Counted from the stretch's first letter, positions 14,906 through 22,164 are shown. The stretch: DNA of 27,056 nucleotides from an uncultured Bacteroidales bacterium (GCA_905233405.1 CAJOEG010000032.1:4495-31550), one strand, 5' to 3'. Notes: generated by a model not told the origin, from the letters alone. A program made the numbers and translations.

Positions 14906-15757
14906 TTAATAATTCACCTTCACGCTAAAACTTCCCGATTCCTCATCTTCCCCGTCGTAATAATTATATCCGCATTCGATGCCGGTTACACGCTGGTAAT
15001 CGTCAACAGTGTAGGTATATTTTAATATGGAGGTCGCCATTATCATGTGAGCGTCGCTATAGACATTGGTCTTTCTTTCCGTAGGCATAAACTTGGAAAC
15101 CAGTCCCTTCGGGGCAACCGATGTCGCACCAGGGAGAAATCCCGACTCTTCGGCAAACGCCAGCACATCAATGTTGGGACGGTCAACATCGCCATACTTA
15201 TAGAAAGTACTGTCGAACGAGAACGATTCATCGCAGGCCGGAGAAAATACCTTTACGATATTTACATTTCCGCCATCCCACAGATAGCTGTCGCCGCAGT
15301 CCATTTCGTCGATGCACTCGCTAAGCTTGCCCGACTTGTACTTGTAGCGTTGCACTAAGCCTTCATCTTCCAAAAGGTATTCCGACTTCTTTACATAGCC
15401 TTCGCCATCCAAGGTAAGTTCCAGCTTTCTCATCCCGGCATCGCAGGTTATGACACCGTCGCCGTAAGTAACTGTCGATTCGATGGCCCACTCGTAATCG
15501 GTACCAATGTTGCGGTGGGATGTGACTTTTATCAGTCTGTCTAACTCGTCGTATGCAAAGGTCACCTTGTTGTCTCCAGCCACATCATAATTTATTTCGA
15601 TGCTTTTCACAAGGAAAGACGGTTCTTCAACAACTTCTTCGACTATACTGTCGGTTGATTCGGCAGTAGCTTCTTCGGTTTTGCTTTCCTTGGAGCTACC
15701 GCACGATGCGATAAATGCCATTGCCAACACAATGGTTGCGATACAAATCTTCTTCAT
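14906..15757 (-). CDS. DUF4595-like lipoprotein, tandem paralogue 1
   Basis: 283 residues. MKKICIATIVLAMAFIAS-C is a lipoprotein signal (Cys19). An acidic linker rich in E, S and T runs to about residue 45. The mature domain has repeated Y-x-Y-D..GR..-type strands: FLVKSIEINYDVAG, VTFAYDELDRLIKVTSH, and near the end LKYTYTVDDYQRVTGIE. These resemble the DUF4595-type beta-sheet proteins of Bacteroidales; the family call is tentative. It aligns end to end with the adjacent upstream gene and starts three bases after that gene's stop, so the pair is a tandem duplication in one operon. Function unknown, probably outer-membrane anchored. Confidence 0.75.
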   Translation of the reverse strand: MKKICIATIVLAMAFIASCGSSKESKTEEATAESTDSIVEEVVEEPSFLVKSIEINYDVAGDNKVTFAYDELDRLIKVTSHRNIGTDYEWAIESTVTYGDGVITCDAGMRKLELTLDGEGYVKKSEYLLEDEGLVQRYKYKSGKLSECIDEMDCGDSYLWDGGNVNIVKVFSPACDESFSFDSTFYKYGDVDRPNIDVLAFAEESGFLPGATSVAPKGLVSKFMPTERKTNVYSDAHMIMATSILKYTYTVDDYQRVTGIECGYNYYDGEDEESGSFSVKVNY

Positions 15758-15760
15758 TTA

Positions 15761-16612
15761 CTAGTAGTTAAGCTTAAGAATCTGGCAACTATTATCCTTT
15801 TCGATTTCTCCGTCGTAATTGGTTTCGTTCTCAACATTGATTTTTATCTCGGTTATCCTGCCGGTTGCATCATCGATTTTGTATTCGAAGGTAGTAGTCT
15901 CTTCCGTTTCCCAACCATCGACAAGGCCGCTGAAGTGCGATTTCGAAGGAAGATATTCCGATGCCAAATCTTTTCCAAACGACGAAACGCCAGGTGCGGA
16001 ATAGAAGATTGTAAACACATCGATTGTAAACGGATTTTTAATGTCAGTATATTCAAATTCCGTAGTCGATTGCGGTTCTTCCATGTCGTTGGTGTTGTAA
16101 ACTACAGTATATTCGGTCATGCAATTATTTTTCCACTTGTATATAATGTCCTCACCTTTATAATAAGGGTCGGCGAGTTGTCCGAAATCGCGGGTTATCC
16201 AACTAACCTTGTCTCCTTCGTAGTTGTACTTGATATTAATCTTGCCTTGTTCGCCGTTATCGATGCAACCTGTTGTCAGCTTGCCGTTTGAATACTTGTA
16301 TGTGGTAGTTGAATTTTCGGTTGCGACCTTGATTTCGTTGTCACTGTATGTTACCGAATATTCATCGTATTCGTCTTTCTGGTTGACAAGACGGTTCTGG
16401 TCGTCGTACTTGAAATAGATTGTACCTGCAGATTCTCCGTCATAAATTTTTTCAATGCTTTTGACAAGAAGAACTTCCTGTCCTTTTTCTTCTGCGACCT
16501 GTTCGGTCTGTGCCGGTTCGTTTTCGTCTGTTGCCTTTTTGTCGGCTGATTTGTTGCACGACAGCAGGATAAACATTGCTGCGGCTGCTAATAACAAAAT
16601 GTTTTTACTCAT
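15761..16612 (-). CDS. DUF4595-like lipoprotein, tandem paralogue 2
   Basis: 283 residues from MSKNILLLAAAAMFILLS-C (lipobox Cys19). The open frame extends to 16666, but that extension runs into a repeat element and lacks a signal peptide, so the ATG at 16612 is chosen. After an acidic linker the domain starts LLVKSIEKIYDGESAGTIYF, closely matching LVKSIEINYD of its neighbour. It ends with TTTFEYKIDDATGRITEI and a terminal LKLNY (VKVNY in the neighbour). Same length, same topology, same operon. The stop is TAG followed directly by TAA and then by the next gene. Function unknown. Confidence 0.75.
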   Translation of the reverse strand: MSKNILLLAAAAMFILLSCNKSADKKATDENEPAQTEQVAEEKGQEVLLVKSIEKIYDGESAGTIYFKYDDQNRLVNQKDEYDEYSVTYSDNEIKVATENSTTTYKYSNGKLTTGCIDNGEQGKINIKYNYEGDKVSWITRDFGQLADPYYKGEDIIYKWKNNCMTEYTVVYNTNDMEEPQSTTEFEYTDIKNPFTIDVFTIFYSAPGVSSFGKDLASEYLPSKSHFSGLVDGWETEETTTFEYKIDDATGRITEIKINVENETNYDGEIEKDNSCQILKLNY

Positions 16613-16631
16613 AATTATTACTTTTTTTAAT

Positions 16632-16727
16632 GTCATTCCGCAAGGCATTGCATTACATCGCGACACTTCGACCCTTCGACAAGCTCAGGGAGCGAAAGTG
16701 CGCGGCTTTTATACCTTGCGGAATGAC
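16632..16727. repeat. 96-bp inverted-repeat element with CTTCGACAAGCTCAGG core
   Basis: Perfect 14-bp terminal arms, GTCATTCCGCAAGG (16632-16645) and CCTTGCGGAATGAC (16714-16727), enclose a second, imperfect stem (CGCGACACTTCG with CGAAAGTGCGCG) and the sequence ACCCTTCGACAAGCTCAGG at the tip. It sits between the lemA stop and the lipoprotein gene. The core is one I recall as frequent in short repeats of many genomes, especially Bacteroidota. It encodes nothing and has REP or MITE architecture. Confidence 0.7.
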
Positions 16728-16740
16728 GGTTAGTATTCAA

Positions 16741-17352
16741 TTAAAACTGTACCTTCGGTGCTTCCTGTGCTGCCTGGCTAGCTTCGAAGTAAGACCTTTC
16801 GCCGAATCCGAACATCTTTGCAACAAGGTTCTTCGGGAACTTTATCACAAGTACATTGTAATCTTGTACTGCTGCATTGAAAATTTCACGCTTTGCAGCG
16901 ATTTCTGCTTCAATTTCCTTCAACTGATCCATCAACTGAGTGAAATGAGCATCTGCCTTCAATTCAGGATATGCCTCGCGTACTGCAAGCAAGCGACTCA
17001 AAGTGCTTGATACATTGTCCTGTGCCTCCTGGAACTTAGCAAACGATTCGTTGTCAAGTTCGTCGGCGTTGATATTGATTGATGTTGCTGCGCTGCGTGC
17101 TTCGATAACAGCCGTCAAAGTTCCCTGTTCGTGAGCTGCGTAGCCCTTAACGGTTTCAACCAAGTTGGGGATGAGGTCGGCACGCTTCTGGTATGCTGCC
17201 TGAACATCGGCCCAAGGCTTCTTCACAGCCTGGTCGGCCTCTACAATCTTGTTGTACGAACGCCATACATAAATTCCACAAATAAGAAGTATTACAAAAA
17301 TTACTCCTCCGATTAATGTTGCTCCTAAGCAACCGCTTCCATCTTTTGCCAT
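16741..17352 (-). CDS. lemA: LemA family protein
   Basis: 203 residues. A short N-terminus is followed by a membrane helix (LIGGVIFVILLICGIYVW, about 13-30) and then the LemA helical domain: YNKIVEADQAVKKPWADVQAAYQKRADLIPNLVETVKGYA, then EQGTLTAVIEARSAA, LSRLLAVREAYPELKAD, and FPKNLVAKMFGF near the C-terminus. The domain is predicted extracytoplasmic or cytoplasmic in different reports; its molecular role is not settled. In many bacteria lemA is followed by a TPM-domain (YgcG) gene; here it is not. A repeat tract with no recognisable promoter lies upstream. Confidence 0.9.
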   Translation of the reverse strand: MAKDGSGCLGATLIGGVIFVILLICGIYVWRSYNKIVEADQAVKKPWADVQAAYQKRADLIPNLVETVKGYAAHEQGTLTAVIEARSAATSININADELDNESFAKFQEAQDNVSSTLSRLLAVREAYPELKADAHFTQLMDQLKEIEAEIAAKREIFNAAVQDYNVLVIKFPKNLVAKMFGFGERSYFEASQAAQEAPKVQF

Positions 17353-17359
17353 AGTCTAT

Positions 17360-17590
17360 AAGTTTTTTAGTTTCTAAGTTTAAAAGTTTAACGTTCAATG
17401 TTTAATGTTCAAAGTTTAAAAGTTTCTATGTTTAACTTCGTTGAGGGCTACGCCGTTCACGTTTCTATGGGCTAACGCCTGTTTCTAAATTGGGATCAAA
17501 GGCTGACAGGCTTGCGGTCTAACAGTCTTGCGGTCTAACCGTCTGACAGACTTGCAGACAGATAGGCTGGTCTTCTGCTGGACTGGTCTT
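17360..17590. repeat. Composite low-complexity tract between lemA and pgm
   Basis: Two repeat vocabularies lie side by side. Positions 17360-17490 contain many TTTAAAAGTTT, GTTCAATGTTT and GTTTCTATG words, like 43-90 and 5735-5835. Positions 17505-17590 contain GGCTGACAGGCTTGCGG, then two GTCTTGCGGTCTAAC copies, GTCTGACAGACTTGCAG, and two GGTCTTCTGC copies. No gene is visible in the 250-nt gap. Confidence 0.6.
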
Positions 17591-17601
17591 CTGCATGCCT
17601 T

Positions 17602-19311
17602 CTAGCCTTTCGTTATCGTTTCAATTATTTCGTTTATCCTTGCTTTTAGTTTCTCCTCGGTTGCTTCGTACTGGCTCGGAGTTTCGAGCTTGCCCTTTAC
17701 ACCTATATAGAACTTAATCTTCGGTTCGGTGCCCGACGGACGGACTGTAATCTTGCTGCCGTCGGCGAGGTCGTATTGCAGTACATTCGACTTGGGTAGG
17801 GTGATGTCGTAGCAGAGGTCGCTGATTTTGTCGTACGACTTGCGTGCCTGGAAATCGTGAACCATCACAACCTGTACTCCGCAAATCGACTCGGGAGGCG
17901 TACTTCTGAACTTGTCCATCATTGCCTCTATTTCCTGCATTCCGCTTTGTCCGGGCTTGGTGAGCGACTTCAGTCCTTCAAGGTAGAAACCGTACTTTGT
18001 ATAAATGTCCAACAGCAAATCCATCAGGGTTTTGCCTTGAGCCTTCATTCTTGCAGCGGCTTCGCATACCAGCATCGAGGCGATTACTGCATCCTTGTCG
18101 CGAACACAGTCGCCAGCAAGGAATCCGTAGCTTTCCTCGCCACCACCAATGAACTGCATCTTGCCGTAGTTCTTTTCGATTTCCTCGGCAATGTACTTGA
18201 AGCCTGTGAGAACATCAAGGCATTTTACACCGTAATCCTTGGCAATCTGCGGAATAAGTTCAGTTGTAACGATGGTCTTAACGATGAATTCCTTTCCTTT
18301 CAGACGACCTTCGGACTTGAAGCTGTCGAGAAGATAATGCACAAGTATCGAAGCTGTCTGGTTACCGTTGAGAATTACGAACTTGCCGTTGTGGTTTACC
18401 ACTACGCCAAGACGGTCGCTATCGGGGTCGGTACCGAATACGATGTCAGCGCCGATTTGTTCGGCCTTGCGAATTGCAAGCGTGAGAGCCTCGCGTTCCT
18501 CGGGGTTTGGCGACTTTACCGTCGGGAAATTGCCATCGGGAACTGCCTGTTCCTCAACAATGTTGACATCGTTGAAGCCAATGCTCTTCAGTGCCTGAGG
18601 CAATACGCTTATGCTCGAACCGTGAATTGGCGTATATACGATCTTCAAGTTTGCACTTGCATTGTCCTTTACATTGTGGCACAACGACTTGAGAGTTTCA
18701 ATGTAGGCATTGTCGACATCTGCGCCAATTTCAACCACATTCTTGAACTTGATGTCCTCAACTGTGACTTTCCTAACATCCTCGATTATGCCCTTGTCGT
18801 GCGGCGGAATTACCTGTCCGCCATCGCTCCAGTAAACCTTGTATCCGTTGTATTCCTTGGGGTTGTGCGAAGCGGTTATGACGATTCCCGAATTGCAGTG
18901 CAGGTGACGGATTGCAAACGACAATTCGGGCGTCGGACGCAACTTGTCGAACAGATAAACCTTAATTCCATTTGCCGACAGTACCGAAGCGGTAATCTTT
19001 GCAAATTCGCGGCTGTTGTTACGGCTGTCGTGTGCTATTGCGCAACTGATTCCCTTAGCCTTGTCGCAGAGTGCAAGCAGATAGTTTGCCAGTCCTTGCG
19101 TAGCCATTCCCACGGTGTAGCGGTTCATGCGGTTTGTTCCTGCACCCATTATTCCGCGCAGACCGCCAGTTCCGAACTCCAAGTCCTTGTAGAAACTTTC
19201 GTTCAGCTGTTCGGGGTTATTCTCAATCATTTCGGCTACAGCCTTGCGGGTCTGCTCGTCGAAAACTTCACTTGTCCAGTATTTTGCTTTCTGTAATACG
19301 ATATTATCCAT
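17602..19311 (-). CDS. Phosphoglucomutase/phosphomannomutase (alpha-D-phosphohexomutase)
   Basis: 569 residues from the ATG at 19311 (MDNIVLQKAKYW). It interconverts hexose 1- and 6-phosphates through a phosphoserine. All four active-site loops are present: TASHNPKEYNG with phosphoserine Ser148, metal loop DPDSDR at 295-300, sugar loop GGGEESYG at 388-395, and phosphate-binding RPSGTEPK at 523-530. The length and FGTGGLRGIMG opening fit the PgcA/YhxB-like PGM2 group, whose members act on glucose-, mannose- or pentose-phosphates; the exact substrate cannot be told from sequence. An upstream in-frame start at 19335 would lie inside the promoter, so 19311 is preferred. It could supply glucose-1-phosphate to RfbA. 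Confidence 0.92.
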   Translation of the reverse strand: MDNIVLQKAKYWTSEVFDEQTRKAVAEMIENNPEQLNESFYKDLEFGTGGLRGIMGAGTNRMNRYTVGMATQGLANYLLALCDKAKGISCAIAHDSRNNSREFAKITASVLSANGIKVYLFDKLRPTPELSFAIRHLHCNSGIVITASHNPKEYNGYKVYWSDGGQVIPPHDKGIIEDVRKVTVEDIKFKNVVEIGADVDNAYIETLKSLCHNVKDNASANLKIVYTPIHGSSISVLPQALKSIGFNDVNIVEEQAVPDGNFPTVKSPNPEEREALTLAIRKAEQIGADIVFGTDPDSDRLGVVVNHNGKFVILNGNQTASILVHYLLDSFKSEGRLKGKEFIVKTIVTTELIPQIAKDYGVKCLDVLTGFKYIAEEIEKNYGKMQFIGGGEESYGFLAGDCVRDKDAVIASMLVCEAAARMKAQGKTLMDLLLDIYTKYGFYLEGLKSLTKPGQSGMQEIEAMMDKFRSTPPESICGVQVVMVHDFQARKSYDKISDLCYDITLPKSNVLQYDLADGSKITVRPSGTEPKIKFYIGVKGKLETPSQYEATEEKLKARINEIIETITKG

Positions 19312-19332
19312 TTTACATATTATTTGAAAAGT

Positions 19333-19340
19333 CAAAGGTA
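19333..19340 (-). promoter_or_regulatory. -7 box of the phosphohexomutase gene
   Basis: On the minus strand it reads TACCTTTG, an exact TAnnTTTG match, 22 nt before the ATG at 19311. It supports that start over the one at 19335. No clear -33 TTG. Confidence 0.65.
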
Positions 19341-19380
19341 ATGAATTATTGAATACGATGATATTTTTTGTGAAAAAGTT

Positions 19381-19511
19381 TAAACAATCTCAAACAACCT
19401 CAACCCAACTCAAACAACATTAAACCACCCCAAACAACATCAAACCACCCCAAACAACATCAAACAATATTAAACCACCTCAAACCACCTCAAACAACTT
19501 TAACCCATTTT
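19381..19511. repeat. G-free tandem decamer array
   Basis: About 13 successive 10-bp units of consensus CAAACAACMT or CAAACCACCY run in perfect register. CAAACAACAT occurs four times. The top strand has no G for about 130 nt, so the bottom strand is G/T-rich with GGTGGTTTG-like words. It lies between the pgm promoter and the promoter at 19525. No open frame of note crosses it. Confidence 0.85.
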
Positions 19512-19524
19512 GCATTCTCGCAAT

Positions 19525-19554
19525 TTGCCAGTTCGACAAAAATCCTTAAGTTTG
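19525..19554 (+). promoter_or_regulatory. Promoter for the winged-helix/flavoprotein pair
   Basis: TTG at 19525-19527, a spacer of exactly 19 nt, and TAAGTTTG at 19547-19554 match the Bacteroides consensus. The leader to the ATG at 19583 would be about 22 nt. Confidence 0.75.
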
Positions 19555-19582
19555 CAACAGTATAAATTTAAAACATAACGCA

Positions 19583-19756
19583 ATGAAAGAACAAGTATTA
19601 AAGGCAATGCGCGAGGCTGGCAAGCCAGTCTCGGCTGGTGAAATAACGACGGCTCTCGGTGCCGACCGCAAGGAAATTGACAAGGCTTTTGCAGAACTCA
19701 AGAAGGAAGGCGCAATAGTCTCGCCAGTACGCTGCAAGTGGGAACCTGCAAAATAA
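19583..19756 (+). CDS. Small winged-helix-like protein
   Basis: 57 residues: MKEQVLKAMREAGKPVSAGE, then ITTALGADRKEIDKAFAEL, then KKEGAIVSPVRCKWEPAK. The pattern (helix; 'GKPVSAGEI'; turn; recognition helix 'DRKEIDKAFAELKKEG'; short wing 'IVSPVRCKWE') is that of a minimal winged helix-turn-helix. It is very basic and compact and could bind DNA, but no target is evident. It has a well-formed promoter and ends a few bases before the flavoprotein gene, so the two form an operon. A local or redox-related regulatory role is speculation. Good codon structure and a stable fold pattern argue that the short gene is real. Confidence 0.8.
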   Translation: MKEQVLKAMREAGKPVSAGEITTALGADRKEIDKAFAELKKEGAIVSPVRCKWEPAK

Positions 19757-19762
19757 CACGTG

Positions 19763-20299
19763 ATGAAAAAAGTAGTTGTTATTTCAACAAGTCTCCGCGC
19801 TGGCTCCAACAGCCACGCAATGGCGGAGCAGTTTGCCGAAGGTGCAAAATCATCTGGAAATCAAGTGGAACTCATCTCGCTCAGAGGCAAGGAAATCAAG
19901 TTCTGCGTCGGCTGTCTGTCGTGCCAGAAGACTGGTGCGTGTGTATTCAAGGACGATGTTCCCGCAATTATGGATAGTGTGCTTAATGCCGATGTAGTGT
20001 GCTGGGCAACACCGATTTACTACTACGAAATGTCGGGACAGATGAAAACCCTAATCGACCGTATGAACGCAATGTACCCCAAGGACTACCGTTTCCGCGA
20101 AGTCTATCTGCTGACCACTGCTGCCGAAAACGAGGAATGGACTCCCAAACGTACCGAAAGCGGTCTGCAAGGCTGGATAGACTGTTTTGGGAAGGCTACA
20201 CTCAAGGGACATATTTTCTGCGGCGGTGTGAACGAACCGAATGATATTGCGGGGAATGCAAAGTTGCAGGAAGCATACGAAATGGGAAAGAAGTGCTAA
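19763..20299 (+). CDS. Flavodoxin-fold NAD(P)H reductase with iron-sulfur-type cysteine cluster
   Basis: 178 residues of the NADPH-dependent FMN reductase/iron-sulfur flavoprotein superfamily. The FMN phosphate loop STSLRAGSNSHAMAE is at 8-22, and ATPIYYYEMSGQMKTLIDR binds the isoalloxazine. Between them, CVGCLSCQKTGAC gives Cys48-x2-Cys51-x2-Cys54-x5-Cys60. That matches the compact CX2CX2CX4-7C motif which in archaeal Isf holds a [4Fe-4S] cluster, so electron transfer between a donor and FMN is likely. The C-terminal region is short (ends MGKKC). ATG 19763 is preferred to an adjacent GTG at 19760. It follows the winged-helix gene by 6 nt and ends before a terminator. Confidence 0.85.
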   Translation: MKKVVVISTSLRAGSNSHAMAEQFAEGAKSSGNQVELISLRGKEIKFCVGCLSCQKTGACVFKDDVPAIMDSVLNADVVCWATPIYYYEMSGQMKTLIDRMNAMYPKDYRFREVYLLTTAAENEEWTPKRTESGLQGWIDCFGKATLKGHIFCGGVNEPNDIAGNAKLQEAYEMGKKC

Positions 20300-20323
20300 T
20301 TGCTGCAAGATTATTCTGACGGA

Positions 20324-20353
20324 CTTGCAATGTTGTGTATTGCAAGCCTTTTT
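20324..20353 (+). terminator. Terminator of the flavoprotein operon
   Basis: CTTGCAAT (20324-20331), a 7-nt loop and ATTGCAAG (20339-20346) form a perfect 8-bp stem, followed by CC and five T residues. Confidence 0.75.
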
Positions 20354-20368
20354 AGGAACGGAAACAAC

Positions 20369-20399
20369 AAAAAAAGCAACTGTATTGAGCAGTTGCTTT
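20369..20399 (-). terminator. Terminator of the ECF sigma operon
   Basis: AAAGCAACTG (20373-20382) and CAGTTGCTTT (20390-20399) form a perfect 10-bp stem. Read on the minus strand it is followed by a run of T from the A-run starting at 20369. It may also act weakly on the plus strand. Confidence 0.8.
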
Positions 20400-20423
20400 C
20401 GTAAGTAAGTAAATTTTAAGATT

Positions 20424-20882
20424 TTAATCCTCTTCGCCATTAAGCATTTCATATACTTCTTTTGAGGAGAAACTTCCTGCACAAACGAGAATCGAACTTT
20501 CCTCCTTTTCCTGTGTGGCTATTATTAGTTCATGCGGATTGCGTTTGTCGGTAAAGATAAAAACAACACTTTCGCCACCATCGCGTGCGGTCATGAGTAT
20601 TTCGTAGTTTTTGTCATTGCTTAAAACTTCTATGTCCTTGTCTATTTGACTCTTGCCCTTTGCTGTGTTCGAATTGATGATAAGCATTTTTTCTATGCCT
20701 ACGAGGTTGCCGAGTTCTGAGTCCAAGGCAGACAAGGCAGAGTTTGCCAGGTTAAACATTGCTTTGTTTATGCAAACGAAATCCACATCTTCCATTTTGG
20801 CGTACTTTTCGAAAATCTTGTTTTGTGCCATTGCTGCAAATGTGCAGGCAATTATTGCAATTGTTATTATTAATCGTTTCAT
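20424..20882 (-). CDS. DUF4252 domain protein
   Basis: 152 residues. MKRLIITIAIIACTFAAMA-Q is a cleavable signal peptide. The mature protein has the DUF4252 pattern: FEKYAKMEDVDFVCINKAMFNLA near the start, IEKMLIINSNTA in the middle, then YEILMTARDGGESVVFIFTDK and IIATQEKEESSILVCAG. It is third in the sigma/anti-sigma run, 12 nt after the anti-sigma gene. DUF4252 genes are, from general knowledge, recurrent partners of ECF sigma factors in Bacteroidota. Function unknown; an exported stress or signal-input protein is plausible. Confidence 0.82.
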   Translation of the reverse strand: MKRLIITIAIIACTFAAMAQNKIFEKYAKMEDVDFVCINKAMFNLANSALSALDSELGNLVGIEKMLIINSNTAKGKSQIDKDIEVLSNDKNYEILMTARDGGESVVFIFTDKRNPHELIIATQEKEESSILVCAGSFSSKEVYEMLNGEED

Positions 20883-20894
20883 ATTCCTTGATTT

Positions 20895-21461
20895 TTAAAG
20901 TTTTGACTGATTTTTTATCTTGTTAATTTTTGAATTTGTCTTTTGAATGGCTTCTTGTGCAGGCTTTTTGCACATTTGTATAGAACGGGAGATTATGCTG
21001 TTTGCTCTCTCAATCTGCATTGTTGCTTCTTCAACGCTAGTACAGGTGTCGCGGAATGGCGATTCATTAGATTCTTGATTTTGGAACTGCATTATGCAAA
21101 CTCCGACTATTGCGATTACGGACACAGCAGCAGCTATCTGATACCAGATTGTTTTTGGCGGCTTTTCTTGTCGGAAAACATTGCTTTTAGGTTGTCGTGA
21201 TGCTAGTTCTGGATTTTTCTCCGTTTCCGAATCATTGAGATTGCCTACAAAAGCATTTATTTCCGTCGCAATATCGTCGGGTATATGGGTGTCGGCGATT
21301 TCTGACATTGACAGAAACAGTTTTCGGTCGGCTTCAAGTTCGGCTGGAACATCGTCGGAACGGAAAAAGTCCATCAGTTTTTCTTCCTCTGCGGGTGTTG
21401 TTTTCCCTTCGTAGAAGCGGATGAGCAGCGATTCAATATTTGATTTTGTTTCCATGGTCAT
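20895..21461 (-). CDS. Membrane anti-sigma factor
   Basis: 188 residues. The cytoplasmic N-terminal part (IESLLIRFYEGKTTPAEEEKLMDFF) is the usual opening of Bacteroidota anti-sigma proteins. A single membrane segment lies near 106-123 (YQIAAAVSVIAIVGVCIM), and a short, basic extracytoplasmic tail follows. The start ATG overlaps the sigma factor stop (ATGA, 4 nt), which with the next gene makes a sigma-anti-sigma-DUF4252 operon. It presumably sequesters the sigma factor until an envelope signal releases it. There is no FecR/STN domain, so this is not a TonB-dependent transporter surface-signalling system. Confidence 0.82.
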   Translation of the reverse strand: MTMETKSNIESLLIRFYEGKTTPAEEEKLMDFFRSDDVPAELEADRKLFLSMSEIADTHIPDDIATEINAFVGNLNDSETEKNPELASRQPKSNVFRQEKPPKTIWYQIAAAVSVIAIVGVCIMQFQNQESNESPFRDTCTSVEEATMQIERANSIISRSIQMCKKPAQEAIQKTNSKINKIKNQSKL

Positions 21462-21940
21462 AATGATTTAAAATTGTCCCTTAATGTTTTTCTTGCCCTA
21501 GAAAGCAATGTGTATATATTCTCTCGGCTAAAATGCGTTATTTCTTCAATTTGCTGTATTTCAAGGCCATCTATAGTGCGCAAGCGAAGCACTGTTTGCT
21601 GGTCTTTCGGTAGAATACTTATCATTTTCATAACTTCGACCAATGTACTGCTGGCATTGATTGAATCTTCTGTTTTGTTGTCTAAAAGTATGTCTGCCAA
21701 ATCGTTGTTTTCTGTATGTTTGCCTTTCAGTTTGTCGAAGCAGTTGTTGCGAACCATTGTCAGCACTAGTGGCAGTGGTGATTTGTCGTGGTCGATGCTG
21801 TTTCGTCGCTGCCACAATTCGGCATAAACATCCTGTACGCAGTCCCTTGCCTCGTCGCTGTTTCGCAATATGTTGTATGCGAGGGCGTACATTTTGCTGC
21901 TGAATGGTAAGTACATATTTGAAAACTCTTCGTGTGACAT
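21458..21940 (-). CDS. ECF-family RNA polymerase sigma factor
   Basis: 160 residues, typical ECF length. Region 2 (about 5-75) contains KMYALAYNILRNSDEARDCVQDVYAELWQRR. Region 4 (about 105-156) contains LPKDQQTVLRLRTIDGLEIQQIEEI and the DNA-recognition helix SRENIYTLLSRARKTLRD. It is the first gene of the operon, with the anti-sigma gene overlapping its stop. A TAATTTTG box 59-66 nt upstream on the minus strand fits the primary sigma factor, so at least basal transcription may not be self-driven. Confidence 0.9.
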   Translation of the reverse strand: MSHEEFSNMYLPFSSKMYALAYNILRNSDEARDCVQDVYAELWQRRNSIDHDKSPLPLVLTMVRNNCFDKLKGKHTENNDLADILLDNKTEDSINASSTLVEVMKMISILPKDQQTVLRLRTIDGLEIQQIEEITHFSRENIYTLLSRARKTLRDNFKSL

Positions 21941-21998
21941 TTTCTAGTCGTTCTTAATCATCTTCCGCATGTAATACGATTGAAATCATAAAATCTTA

Positions 21999-22006
21999 CA
22001 AAATTA
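21999..22006 (-). promoter_or_regulatory. -7 box upstream of the ECF sigma operon
   Basis: Minus-strand TAATTTTG fits TAnnTTTG. It lies 59 nt before the sigma ATG. The -33 side is purine-rich with no TTG. Confidence 0.4.
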
Positions 22007-22128
22007 TATATTTTTTCCTTGTCTTTGCTAATGACAAAAAAAATCAACTTGCTGTATTGCTTTGATTTACAACTATAAACAAAATCGTATATCAGGCAAA
22101 ATTTTATGTCCGGTCTTAATTTATTTTT

Positions 22129-22136
22129 TACCTTTG
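22129..22136 (+). promoter_or_regulatory. -7 box of the carbonic anhydrase operon
   Basis: TACCTTTG is an exact TAnnTTTG match, 28 nt before the ATG at 22165. The -33 region has no clear TTG. Confidence 0.6.
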
Positions 22137-22164
22137 TAAGTCATTACAAACAAAACCATAATAT

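Noticed and set aside
16613..16666. Upstream start of the second DUF4595-like lipoprotein
   Set aside because: The extra residues come from the repeat element and would destroy the lipoprotein signal peptide.
17857..19296. Long plus-strand open frame (479 codons) opposite the phosphohexomutase gene
   Set aside because: It is antisense to a gene with all four catalytic motifs intact, and its translation has no recognisable domain; the openness follows from the codon bias of the real gene.
19381..19511. CRISPR-like array
   Set aside because: Units are 10 bp and contiguous, without spacers, and no cas gene is near; it is a simple tandem repeat.
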